In this document: one piece after another, positions 45,248 to 53,132 of the stretch
Position numbering within the stretch: position 1 is the stretch's first letter
Layout of the letters: every line of letters starts with the position of its first letter
Assembly: GCA_001899765.1 (NCBI GenBank)
Contig: MKWM01000024.1
Span: forward strand, 1-53,132
Length of the DNA stretch: 53,132 nt
DNA from: Thiobacillus sp. 63-78
Lineage (GTDB): Bacteria; Pseudomonadota; Gammaproteobacteria; Burkholderiales; Thiobacillaceae
Direction of reading: 5' to 3'
Notes under the pieces: model-generated
What the model saw: the letters and a program-made list of their open reading frames with translations, nothing else
Told to the model about the DNA's origin: nothing
The model's database searches: none
Program-made: the position numbers and the translations under genes

Positions 45248-45999
45248 ACGCGCTCGACCAGCTTGTCCTGTTCGCCGCCTCGCTGGCGGCCAATTTTTTC
45301 TCGGCCCTCTCGGGGGGAGGGGCCGGACTGATCCAGTTTCCCGTTCTCATCTTTCTGGGGCTGCCTTTCGGCGTGGCGCTGGCCACGCACAAGATCGCCA
45401 GTGTGGCGCTCGGGCTCGGCGCCACCCTGCGGCACCTGAAGGAATCGCATCTCGAACGCCGTTTCTCGCTGATCATTCTGGGGGCGGGGCTGCCGGGCGT
45501 GATACTGGGGGCGCTGACGATCCTGCATGTGCCCGAGCGGGCTGCCACCCTGGCGCTGGGCGTCCTGACGCTCGGCCTCGGCCTGTATTCGGTGTTCAAA
45601 TCCAGCCTTGGCATGACGTACCAGCCCCGAAACCGGCAGGGCATCGCGCTTGCCGGCGGCATGGCGGGACTCTTCTTCGTCGGTTTTCTCAACGGCTCGA
45701 TCACCAGCGGAACGGGGCTTTTCCTGACCCTCTGGCTGATCCGCTGGTTCGGTCTCGATTACACCCGTGCGGTGGCGTATACGCTGATCCTGTGCGGGCT
45801 GGTATGGAACGCGACCGGCGCGCTGGTGCTGGGCGTGATCGGCACCGTGGCATGGAGCTGGATGCCGGTTCTGCTGGCCGGCTCGATCCTCGGCGGCTAC
45901 CTTGGCAGCCACCTCGCCATCCGGAAAGGCAATCTGTGGATCAAGCGCTCGTTCGAGACCGTGACGATACTGATCGGTCTGAAGCTGATCCTGGGCTAA
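45244..45999 (+). CDS. TauE/SafE family permease with no ordinary start codon
   Basis: A membrane protein with about eight helices and TauE/SafE features: LAANFFSALSGGGAGLIQFPVLIFLGLPFGVALATHKIASVALG at the N-terminus and NGSITSGTGLFLTLWLIRWFGLDYTRAVAYTLI in the middle. The family imports or exports sulfonates or sulfite-like anions. The conserved N-terminus lies upstream of the first GTG (45373). Between the in-frame stop at 45115-45117 and 45373 there is no ATG, GTG or TTG. ATA 45244 overlaps the DUF190 stop and would give 251 residues, the usual length. A mutation or a rare start codon explains this. Start unsure, identity sure. Confidence 0.8.
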   Translation: MNALDQLVLFAASLAANFFSALSGGGAGLIQFPVLIFLGLPFGVALATHKIASVALGLGATLRHLKESHLERRFSLIILGAGLPGVILGALTILHVPERAATLALGVLTLGLGLYSVFKSSLGMTYQPRNRQGIALAGGMAGLFFVGFLNGSITSGTGLFLTLWLIRWFGLDYTRAVAYTLILCGLVWNATGALVLGVIGTVAWSWMPVLLAGSILGGYLGSHLAIRKGNLWIKRSFETVTILIGLKLILG

Positions 46000-47600
46000 T
46001 CGTCGCCGCAGTGGATGCGGTTGCGGCCGCGGCGTTTGGCCTGGTAGAGCGCTTCGTCCGCGGCCCTGATCAGTGCGTCGCCGCTCTGATGGAGCGGATA
46101 GGTGGCGATGCCGGCGCTGGCGGTGGTCATGAAATGCGTATCGTGGCAGGGATGCCGGATCTGTGCGAAATCGTGGCGGATGCGGTCCACGATGCGGAAG
46201 GCCTCTTCGGCATCGGTGTGCGGCAGTCCGATGAGGAATTCTTCGCCGCCATAGCGGCAGAGGATGTCATGCCTGCGCAGGCGCTGCTTCAGCAGCCACG
46301 AGAGACTGCGGATGACCTGGTCGCCGACCGGGTGGCCGTAGGTGTCGTTGACCCGCTTGAAATGGTCGATATCCATCATCGCCACCGACAGGAAACCGCC
46401 TTCGTGTGCCACGCTGGACAGTGCCATGTCGAGCGTGCTCTTGCCGCTGGAGTGGTTGAGCAGGCCGGTCAGGCTGTCATGGTACATCGAGCGGCGCAGG
46501 GCGCGGTAACGCTCGATCTTGCTCATGACGATGGTGTTCAGGAACACCGGATTGAACGGCTTGGTGAGGAAATGATCGCCACCGAGCCGCATGGCGTCGA
46601 CCTGCAGGGCGACGTTGGTTTCGCCCGACAGGTAGACGATGGGCATGCTGAGGAATTCGTCGTGCTGGCGGATGATGCGCGCGACCTCGACGCCCGTGCA
46701 GTTGGGCATGTACATGTCCATCAGGATCAGGTCCGGGTTGAACTGCTTGAGCGCGTTCAGCGTCTGGCGCGGATCGTTGACGATCTCCGACACGATCCGG
46801 TTTTCCTGCAGCGTGCGGCGGATCAGGTGGCTGGCGGTCTTGGAGTCCTCCACGATCAGCACGCGGTAGGCTTCCTGCTCGTGCCGCTCGTTCAGTTCCA
46901 TGATGTGCTCGATGATGGCGTGGGGCGGCGTGCCTTCCAGCAGACAGCTGTCGCAGCCGCCGCTCAATGCCTGCTGCAGCTGCTCGAAATCAGAGCGCAC
47001 GTTGAGGCAGATCAGCTGCCCCATCCCGAACCGCTGCCGCAGCGCCTGAATGCGGACGCGCCACTCGGTTCCGGGCAGGCTGCCCAGGTCGAGCAGCAGG
47101 AGCGGGGCGACGCCCGCGCTGTCCGGCAGATCCTGGTCCCAGGTGATGAATCCGGCCGCCATGCCGAAATAGCCGAGCTGTGCTTCCAGGCCGGTCCAAT
47201 CGGCACGGTTCTGCGCAATCAGCCAGGTCTGACCAATGCGAACGGATGCGGGCGAAGCGGGGTGAGTGTCCTGGCGGTGCTCGATCAGTCCGGCCGTGGC
47301 CGAAGCGTGGGCATGGGTCATGCGTGCGAGTGCGCCGACGCGTTCGTTCAGATCATCCAGTGCGGCTTGCGGGAGCGGATGCCCGACTTCCTTGCTGAAC
47401 AGTGCGAGCGCCACCTGTTCGAGCTGGTGGCTGGCGTGGTGCAGGGCCGTGATGCCCTTGTCGATCAGGAACTCGGTAAAGCTGTTGATGGAAACCGCCA
47501 GCTCCACGAAACTGTCGAAGCTCGGTTCCACGCGGTAACGCCGCCAGGAGGTGGATACCGCCTGGTTTTTCTGCAGGAGTTCTTCCGGGGAGCAGAGCAT
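45996..47600 (-). CDS. Response regulator with GGDEF diguanylate cyclase domain
   Basis: A 534-residue cytoplasmic protein: an N-terminal helical region (1-120), a degenerate receiver-like domain (about 125-235), a true receiver domain (VEDS near 250, phospho-acceptor Asp295, KPF near 347) and a GGDEF domain with GGEEF at 451-455 and an RRHD I-site at 442-445. The active-site and inhibitory residues are intact, so it should make cyclic di-GMP under phosphorylation control. It overlaps the TauE gene tail to tail by four bases. Confidence 0.92.
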   Translation of the reverse strand: MLCSPEELLQKNQAVSTSWRRYRVEPSFDSFVELAVSINSFTEFLIDKGITALHHASHQLEQVALALFSKEVGHPLPQAALDDLNERVGALARMTHAHASATAGLIEHRQDTHPASPASVRIGQTWLIAQNRADWTGLEAQLGYFGMAAGFITWDQDLPDSAGVAPLLLLDLGSLPGTEWRVRIQALRQRFGMGQLICLNVRSDFEQLQQALSGGCDSCLLEGTPPHAIIEHIMELNERHEQEAYRVLIVEDSKTASHLIRRTLQENRIVSEIVNDPRQTLNALKQFNPDLILMDMYMPNCTGVEVARIIRQHDEFLSMPIVYLSGETNVALQVDAMRLGGDHFLTKPFNPVFLNTIVMSKIERYRALRRSMYHDSLTGLLNHSSGKSTLDMALSSVAHEGGFLSVAMMDIDHFKRVNDTYGHPVGDQVIRSLSWLLKQRLRRHDILCRYGGEEFLIGLPHTDAEEAFRIVDRIRHDFAQIRHPCHDTHFMTTASAGIATYPLHQSGDALIRAADEALYQAKRRGRNRIHCGDD

Positions 47601-47731
47601 GAAGAATAGGTTTGGTATACGTTTTATATGGATTTCTTGTGAGAACCCATTATCGCGCTTTCATGCATGGCAGCCATACAAGCAGGCGGATCATGATGGC
47701 GAAGCGCTCCTGGCGGCAGACGGCATGATGG

Positions 47732-50700
47732 TCATGGGGTCCCGGCGGGCACGGTATGGCGCACGGGCTGCGTATGCGCCCAGGCATCGAAAATGGCGGG
47801 TGGCTGCGGCCGGTTGAACAGATAGCCCTGATAGGTCTGGCAGCCATGGCAGGCAAGAAAGGCATGTTGCGCCTCCGTTTCCACCCCTTCGGCGACCACG
47901 CCGAGATTGAGGCTTTGTCCCAGCGCCAGGATGCTGTGCGCAATGGAGGCATCGTTGGGATCGGTCAGCACGTCGCGCACGAACGACTGGTCGATCTTGA
48001 TCTCGTCCAGCGGCAAGCGCTTCAGGTACGACAGTGACGAATAGCCCGTGCCGAAATCGTCGAGCGAAAAACCGATGCCGCGTGCCTTGAGTGCGCTCAT
48101 CTTGACGATGACTTCCTCGATGTTGTCCACCAGCAGGCTCTCGGTCAGTTCCAGTTTCAGCCGATGCGGATCGGCGCCGCTGCGGTCGATGATATCCAGC
48201 ACCTGAGGCACGAAATCCGGCTGGTGGAACTGGCGCGCACTGACGTTCACAGCCAGATTCAGCGAAGCCATATGTGGCTGGGCGGACCAGGCCACCAGTT
48301 GCATGCAGGCGATTTCCAGGACCTGCTGCCCGAGTGCCAGGATGAGGCCGGTTTCCTCGGCCAGCGGAATGAAGACGGCGGGTGCGACCCAGCCACGCCC
48401 GGCGTGATGCCAGCGCAGCAGGGCCTCGGCCCCGCACAGGCGGCCCAGGTTGTCGATCTGCGCCTGGTAATGCAGCTCGAACATCCGGTTCTGCAAGGCG
48501 TGGCGCAGATCGGCTTCCAGTTTGGCGCGGGCGGCCGCGGCTGCCTGCATGGCCGGGTCAAAAAAACGCAGGGTATTGCGACCCTGCGCCTTGGCCTGGT
48601 ACATGGCGAGATCGGCACGCTGCCGCAATTCGTCCTGTGTCGCCGGCTGATCGTTGAAAAGCGTGACGCCGATACTCGATGTGCTGTGGTGCACATAGCC
48701 GGACAGATGAAAGGGCGAGGCGAAACTGGCGAGTATTTTCTCGCCCACGCCCATGGCGAGCGCGGCGGCTTCATGCGGGGTGGTCGCCAGATTTTCCAGC
48801 ACGATCACGAATTCATCGCCGCCCAGGCGCGCCAGGGTGTCGCTCTCGCGCAGGCAGGACTGCAGGCGCTGGGCAAGCTGCTGCAGGAACAGATCGCCGA
48901 TGGCATGGCCCAGCGTGTCGTTCAGGGCCTTGAAATTGTCGACATCGAGGAAGAGCAGGGCGCCCACCTTCGACAGCCGGGCTTCGACCGCCAGGGCATG
49001 CTGCAGGCGGTCGTGCAATAACTGGCGGTTGGGCAGGCCGGTGAGCGGGTCGTAAAACGCCAGATACTGGATTTCGAGTTCGGCGGCCTTGCGTTCCGTG
49101 ATGTCGGTGTTGATGCCGAGAATGGCATCGGGTACCTGGTTTTCATCGCGCAGCAGGGTCCAGTGGGCTTCGACGATGAGCGTGCTGCCATCCTTGCGAT
49201 GCTGTGTGATTTCGCCGCTCCATTCACCCTGTTCCAGCAGGGTGTGGGTACATTCACGAAACAATGACGCATCCTCGTAGAGCAGGGTTTCGATCGACTG
49301 GCCGACGGCCTGCTCGCGCGTCCAGCCATACAGGCGTTCGGCACCCTTGTTCCAGTAACGGACGATATGATCGAAGCCGCGCATGATGATGGCGTCCTGC
49401 GCCTTGTCGAGCAGCGAGGCTTGCTGCCGGATCTGGGCTTCGGCGACCTGACGTTCAAGCTCCGAGGAGACGCGCGTGGCGAAGATCTGCAGCGTGGACG
49501 TGATGAAGGCCGTGTCCCGCAGGGGATGGTTGAACAATACGAACAATTGTCCGATCGGCTGACCGGCGGAATTGTCCAGCCGGTGTCCCACATAGGCCTG
49601 GGCGCGGTTCCCGCTGGCTTTCGCGGTAAAGGGGAAGAGCTCGCAGACGCGGGCGGGAATCACATAATTGGGCGTGTCGCCGAGGTGCTGGCAGGGCGTG
49701 CCGGAAAGCTGATAGCTGAAATTGGGAAGCAGCCGTCCGTCCATGTAGGCCACCTCGGTACGCGCCGAGGCGGGTTCGCCGGGCTGGAGGCGCGCAATGA
49801 ACCCGGCACTGGCGCCGAGTGCTTCGGTCATGTTGATGACCAGTTCCTCGAAAAAGGCCTTGCCCGAATTGGCGGATACGCCCGCGGCGATTTTCAGCAC
49901 GGCCGCCTGGATCCGGCTCTGTTCGAGGCGGCTGCGCAGGGTGGCGATGGCAAATGCCAGATCGCCGGTCAGTTCCTGCAGCAGGCGGATTTCTTCGGCG
50001 CCGAAGTGGCGGGTGCCTGGCGAAAACAGCGCAAATGTCCCGTAGGCATGCTGGCCGTCGTGCATGGGCAGTACCACCAGGCTGCGATAACCGTGGTGCA
50101 AGGCGGCTTTGCGCCAGGGTTCGAAACTGGGGTCGCTTTCCAGGTCCTCGATCATGACCACCTGGTTGCTGCGTATCGCCCGCCCCACCGGTCCGCGCCC
50201 CACGGCCTTGTCGTCGGACCAGCTGAGCGGGATGTCCTGCAGATAGCGGGTGCCCTGGCCTGCCCAGGCGACGGGTGCGACCGATTGTTCGGCATCATCC
50301 CGGGTATAGCCGATCCAGGCCATGCGATAGCCGCCCACCTCGACGGCGATGCGGCAGATCTCGTCCAGCAAGCCTTTCTCGTCTGTCGCATGAATCACGA
50401 TTTCGTTGCAGGCGCTTCGCATGCGCAGGGCACGGTTGAGGCGCGCCAGTTCAATTGCCGCTTCATTACGGCTGCTGAGATCCGTGATGCCGCCGACCAT
50501 GCGGAGGGCGCGTCCGTTGTCGTCGCGGATCACCGAGCCGCGATCCAGCACATAGGCATATTCGCCGCTTCTGCGCAGGAAGCGGTATTCGGCGGCCCAG
50601 TTGGTGCCGCCGCTGTCGATCACCTGATGGATGCTTTTCAATACGCGATCATGATCGTCGGGATGGAGATACCGCGTCCAGGAACTGCTGTCGGCAGGCA

Positions 50701-51289
50701 GATCGGCGGGTTCGTGGCCGAAAGTGCTTTGCATGCCCTCGTTCCACCAGATACGGTCGGAAATCAGGTCCCAGTCCCAGATGGTATCGGAGTTGGCGCG
50801 CGCGACCGCCTGGAAGCGCTGCTCGTTTTCGTACAGGGCCTGCAGAACCCGCTTGCGTTCGGTGATGTCGCGCTGTACCGCCACGAAGTGGGTGTGCCGG
50901 CCCGCGGCATCGACGACGGGAACAATGTCAAGATCAAGCCAGAAGGGCTCGCCCGCCCGGGTGTAGTTGACGAGCTCGCTGTGCACCGGCAGCCGGGCTT
51001 CCAGCGCAGCACGGATGCGGTCGAGCTCGTGGCGGTCGGTCAGGGGGCCGTGCAGGAAGCGGGGTGATTTCCCCAATACCTCTTCGCGCCGATGGCCGGT
51101 GAGCCGCTCGAACGCATCGTTGACGAACACGATGCGCGGTCCGGGTTCGTCCAGGGGCTCGGCTTCCGTGATGAGCACGATATCGTTCAGGCGGGCAACG
51201 CTTGCCTCCAGCAGCGCAAAATGCTGGAGGTCGCCCTGAGCGGTGGCAGATGGGTGTGGAGGAGCGTTCATGGCGTCCAGGCTAGACAT
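47732..51289 (-). CDS. PAS-GAF-PAS-GGDEF-EAL cyclic di-GMP protein
   Basis: A 1185-residue sensor without membrane segments: PAS (about 20-140, with FVNDAFERLTGH), PAS/PAC (about 150-265), two GAF-like domains (about 290-430 and 445-590), PAS (about 605-720), GGDEF (about 730-890, RLGGDEF and RESD I-site) and EAL (about 905-1160, GAEALLRW, ELTES, DDFGTGYSSL, AEGVETEAQ). Residues of both catalytic domains are intact, so it could make or degrade cyclic di-GMP. The open frame continues far upstream on the minus strand without conservation; ATG 51289 or 51271 is the real start. Confidence 0.93.
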   Translation of the reverse strand: MSSLDAMNAPPHPSATAQGDLQHFALLEASVARLNDIVLITEAEPLDEPGPRIVFVNDAFERLTGHRREEVLGKSPRFLHGPLTDRHELDRIRAALEARLPVHSELVNYTRAGEPFWLDLDIVPVVDAAGRHTHFVAVQRDITERKRVLQALYENEQRFQAVARANSDTIWDWDLISDRIWWNEGMQSTFGHEPADLPADSSSWTRYLHPDDHDRVLKSIHQVIDSGGTNWAAEYRFLRRSGEYAYVLDRGSVIRDDNGRALRMVGGITDLSSRNEAAIELARLNRALRMRSACNEIVIHATDEKGLLDEICRIAVEVGGYRMAWIGYTRDDAEQSVAPVAWAGQGTRYLQDIPLSWSDDKAVGRGPVGRAIRSNQVVMIEDLESDPSFEPWRKAALHHGYRSLVVLPMHDGQHAYGTFALFSPGTRHFGAEEIRLLQELTGDLAFAIATLRSRLEQSRIQAAVLKIAAGVSANSGKAFFEELVINMTEALGASAGFIARLQPGEPASARTEVAYMDGRLLPNFSYQLSGTPCQHLGDTPNYVIPARVCELFPFTAKASGNRAQAYVGHRLDNSAGQPIGQLFVLFNHPLRDTAFITSTLQIFATRVSSELERQVAEAQIRQQASLLDKAQDAIIMRGFDHIVRYWNKGAERLYGWTREQAVGQSIETLLYEDASLFRECTHTLLEQGEWSGEITQHRKDGSTLIVEAHWTLLRDENQVPDAILGINTDITERKAAELEIQYLAFYDPLTGLPNRQLLHDRLQHALAVEARLSKVGALLFLDVDNFKALNDTLGHAIGDLFLQQLAQRLQSCLRESDTLARLGGDEFVIVLENLATTPHEAAALAMGVGEKILASFASPFHLSGYVHHSTSSIGVTLFNDQPATQDELRQRADLAMYQAKAQGRNTLRFFDPAMQAAAAARAKLEADLRHALQNRMFELHYQAQIDNLGRLCGAEALLRWHHAGRGWVAPAVFIPLAEETGLILALGQQVLEIACMQLVAWSAQPHMASLNLAVNVSARQFHQPDFVPQVLDIIDRSGADPHRLKLELTESLLVDNIEEVIVKMSALKARGIGFSLDDFGTGYSSLSYLKRLPLDEIKIDQSFVRDVLTDPNDASIAHSILALGQSLNLGVVAEGVETEAQHAFLACHGCQTYQGYLFNRPQPPAIFDAWAHTQPVRHTVPAGTP

Positions 51290-51508
51290 GGCTGCCTGAT
51301 AATCAAACGGCAGATACGCATGCGGAACATCGTCGCGTGGGTCGGATCGATTCGGTCGGTGCGTACATGGTGAATCAGGAGGACGGTGTATGTCTGATTT
51401 TACGTCTATTTTCCGCTCGAACTTGAAACCAGGCCGAACGGCGGGGCGTGTACCGGGCCGAGCGCAAGGCTGTGGTATCTTCTTGCGGTGCAGAAAGGGG
51501 TCTCTTCC

Positions 51509-52036
51509 GTGTTCAAGAAACAGTGGCCGGTGTTCGTGCTGGCGTTCGTATTGCCGATTCTGGCAGTTTTCTGGTGGTGGGGCGGATTCAATGCCGTCAA
51601 TGTGACTGAAACCGTGGCGGGCCCCTATCGTTACGCCTATCTCGATTACGAAGGCCCGATCAGCAACATGCGTAAATCGCAGATCGCCGCACTGGACCGG
51701 TTCACTGACGCCCATGTGACGGCGGGCGACACGATCAGCGTGATTCTCACCGATCCGCGTCAGGCAAACGGCAAGGTCCGGGCACAACTGGGCTATACAC
51801 TGGACGCTGCCGCCGCGATCCCCGCCGGCCTGAAGGAAGGCCGCATCGAGCGTCGTCCGGTCTATGCGGCGCGAATTCATGCAGCGGTACTGCTGGCGCC
51901 GTCCAAGGCTTATCAGGCGCTGGACGACATGCTCGAACCGCTGGGCAAGGGCATAGTCATGCCGACGGTCGAACTGTACCGGCCAGCCGGTCAGGCTGAC
52001 CGGATTGGCGTCTTCACCCTGGAGATGAACCGCTGA
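51509..52036 (+). CDS. Membrane-anchored GyrI-like protein
   Basis: A 175-residue protein with an N-terminal membrane anchor (WPVFVLAFVLPILAVFWWW) and a periplasmic GyrI/SOUL-like small-molecule-binding domain (YRYAYLDYEGPISNM, GDTISVILTDPR, RPVYAARIHAAVL). AAAGGGG at 51494-51500 points to GTG 51509 as the start. Its stop overlaps the next gene (TGATG), so both form an operon. Function unknown. Confidence 0.75.
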   Translation: MFKKQWPVFVLAFVLPILAVFWWWGGFNAVNVTETVAGPYRYAYLDYEGPISNMRKSQIAALDRFTDAHVTAGDTISVILTDPRQANGKVRAQLGYTLDAAAAIPAGLKEGRIERRPVYAARIHAAVLLAPSKAYQALDDMLEPLGKGIVMPTVELYRPAGQADRIGVFTLEMNR

Positions 52037-52944
52037 TGGCATTCTTCTCGGTTTTCGCCGCCCTCGTGCTCGAGCACATGCGCCCCCTGCGGCGGCCCTT
52101 GCCGCATTACCAGCGCTACACGCTTTTCATCCAGTGGCTGCAACGCAAGCTCAATGCCGGCGAATACAGCCATGGAGCGATTGCCTGGATGCTGGCCGTG
52201 GTGCCCGTATTGTCAGGCGTGTGGCTGGTCTTTTTCCTGCTCAGCGGCATCAGCCCGTTTCTTGGCTGGCTGTGGAATGTGGGCGTGTTATACGTCACGC
52301 TGGGTTTCAAGTATTTCAGCGATGATGCCGAGCGCATTGCGCGGCTGATCAGAGCGGGCGAACTCGACGTGGCGCGTACCCAGCTTGAAGCCTGGCGCGG
52401 CGGAGATGCCCGCGCATTCAGTGCCGACGACATTGCGCGGGTCACCATCGAGCAGGTGATGGGGGCCAGCCTGCGGCAGATGTATGGCGTGTTGTTCTGG
52501 TTCGTGCTGCTGGGGCCGGTCGGGGCGGTACTGTTCCGTGCCGCCTCGATCCTGGCACGACGCTGGTCGAATACCAGGGGCCGGTTCGGCCTGTTCGCCC
52601 TGAAGGCTTTTCATGTCGTCAACTGGCTGCCCGCCCGGCTGACCGCGCTGACCTATGCCATTGCCGGCAATTTCGAGGACGCCACCTTCTGCTGGCGGAC
52701 TCAGGCACCGGGCTGGCCGGAGCCGGAAGAAGGCGTGGTGCTGGCTGCCGGCGCCGGCGCCATGGGCGTGCGTTTGGGGCAGAGCCTCAACGTGGGCGAG
52801 GAAACCGTGTGGCGCCCGGATCTGGGAACTGGCCAGGCGCCCGATGCCGACTGCATCGACAGCGCCATCAGCATGATCTGGCGCGGGCTGGTGATCTGGC
52901 TGGTGGCCGGACTGCTGGTCGTTGTCGCCGGCTGGGTTTCTTGA
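52036..52944 (+). CDS. CobD/CbiB-like membrane protein
   Basis: A 302-residue membrane protein with several helices and the CbiB-like features: MAFFSVFAALVLEHMRPL at the start, TLGFKYFSDDAERIARLI in the middle, VNWLPARLTALTYAIAG and WPEPEEGVVLAAGAGAMGVRLGQ near the end. True CbiB attaches aminopropanol to cobyric acid; this branch, common in betaproteobacteria outside cobalamin operons, may not. No other cobalamin gene is near. Confidence 0.8.
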   Translation: MAFFSVFAALVLEHMRPLRRPLPHYQRYTLFIQWLQRKLNAGEYSHGAIAWMLAVVPVLSGVWLVFFLLSGISPFLGWLWNVGVLYVTLGFKYFSDDAERIARLIRAGELDVARTQLEAWRGGDARAFSADDIARVTIEQVMGASLRQMYGVLFWFVLLGPVGAVLFRAASILARRWSNTRGRFGLFALKAFHVVNWLPARLTALTYAIAGNFEDATFCWRTQAPGWPEPEEGVVLAAGAGAMGVRLGQSLNVGEETVWRPDLGTGQAPDADCIDSAISMIWRGLVIWLVAGLLVVVAGWVS

Positions 52945-52990
52945 GGCTGAACCTAAAAACCGCAGTTGACTGCTTAGATAATGTCGTCAC

Positions 52991-53010
52991 AAGGTATGTC
53001 ATAATACCTT
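52991..53010. repeat. Short inverted repeat at the insertion-sequence edge
   Basis: AAGGTAT at 52991-52997 pairs with ATACCTT at 53004-53010. It lies 25 bp before the transposase start and may be the transposase promoter or part of the element's end; a terminal repeat cannot be proven from one end. Confidence 0.35.
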
Positions 53011-53034
53011 CTTCGCAACAAATCCCATGACCGA

Positions 53035-53132
53035 ATGCCAGAAACCCTTCATCGACATGACATATCAGACAAACACTGGGAGTTGCTCGAACCGCATTTA
53101 CCGGGACGAGCCGGGGTTTGGGGTGGGGTCGC
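53035..53132 (+). mobile_element. IS5-family transposase, N-terminal part cut by the window end
   Basis: From ATG 53035 the frame reads MPETLHRHDISDKHWELLEP, then HLPGRAGVWGGVA. The SD-x-x-W-x-x-L-x-P-x-LP pattern is the start of IS5-family (IS427/IS1031-like, DUF4096) transposases. About 32 codons are visible and the frame runs off the window. Confidence 0.75.

Noticed and set aside
45792..47609. A 605-codon open frame on the plus strand
   Set aside because: It is antisense to the clear REC-GGDEF gene, whose motifs are all on the minus strand.
49367..51067. A 566-codon open frame on the plus strand
   Set aside because: Antisense shadow of the PAS-GGDEF-EAL gene, no start signal and no domain.
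51290..52042. Extension of the PAS-GGDEF-EAL frame far upstream
   Set aside because: The extra 251 codons are antisense to the GyrI-like gene and unlike any sensor domain; ATG 51289 or 51271 fits the first PAS domain.

Overview
The window is GC-rich, gene-dense bacterial DNA. Gene content (LarBCE, a MoCo synthesis set, cytochrome b561 plus YceI, CrcB-DUF190, a CobD/CbiB-like protein, an RlhA-type U32 protein) best suits a free-living betaproteobacterium, perhaps of Rhodocyclales or Nitrosomonadales type. That placement is an inference and I do not assign a genus. I saw no rRNA, tRNA or CRISPR array.

Region 1 (about 0.47-8.06 kb): a LigE-like glutathione transferase, then an uncharacterised 592-residue protein, a free-standing LarC C-terminal-domain protein, larC, larE, larB and a FadL/TodX-type outer-membrane channel, closed by a clear terminator. 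LarB, LarE and LarC build the nickel-pincer nucleotide (NPN) cofactor of lactate racemase, but no LarA is present. A close paralogue of the 592-residue protein lies at 27.1-28.9 kb, behind a divergent AcoR-type sigma54 activator and a long upstream region with several dyads. The 592-residue family is therefore a candidate NPN-dependent enzyme of a new type. The glutathione transferase and the FadL-like channel hint at a hydrophobic substrate.

Region 2 (about 8.2-24.2 kb): a mosaic genomic island inserted between the fadL-like gene and the sigma54 activator. It starts with a truncated integrase and ends with a DUF2274 gene typical of Tn4371-like conjugative elements. It is full of broken genes (integrase, DsrE, two LysR regulators, amine oxidase, helicase). 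Its intact cargo is mostly redox and detoxification: SDR, zinc alcohol dehydrogenase, MFS exporter, CMD/AhpD-like protein, thioredoxin reductase, a QseBC-like two-component system and a DsbD-TlpA-DsbG periplasmic thiol relay.

Region 3 (about 24.4-36.3 kb): the sigma54 activator and the second 592-type gene; then egtD directly abutting selD, opposite a divergent EgtB/SenA-type synthase, which looks like a selenoneine (or ergothioneine-like) locus lacking SenB; then molybdenum cofactor genes moaA / mobB-moeA-moaD-moaE with a ModE-like box between the divergent units; then cytochrome b561.

Region 4 (about 36.7-53.1 kb): ordinary chromosomal genes: yceI, rlhA-like, DUF599, a sigma54 two-component system preceded by two matching palindromes, a single-domain ModE-like regulator, DUF302, crcB-DUF190, a TauE/SafE permease with no ordinary start codon, two large cyclic-di-GMP proteins, a GyrI-like anchored protein and a CobD/CbiB-like protein. 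The window ends inside the N-terminus of an IS5-type transposase.
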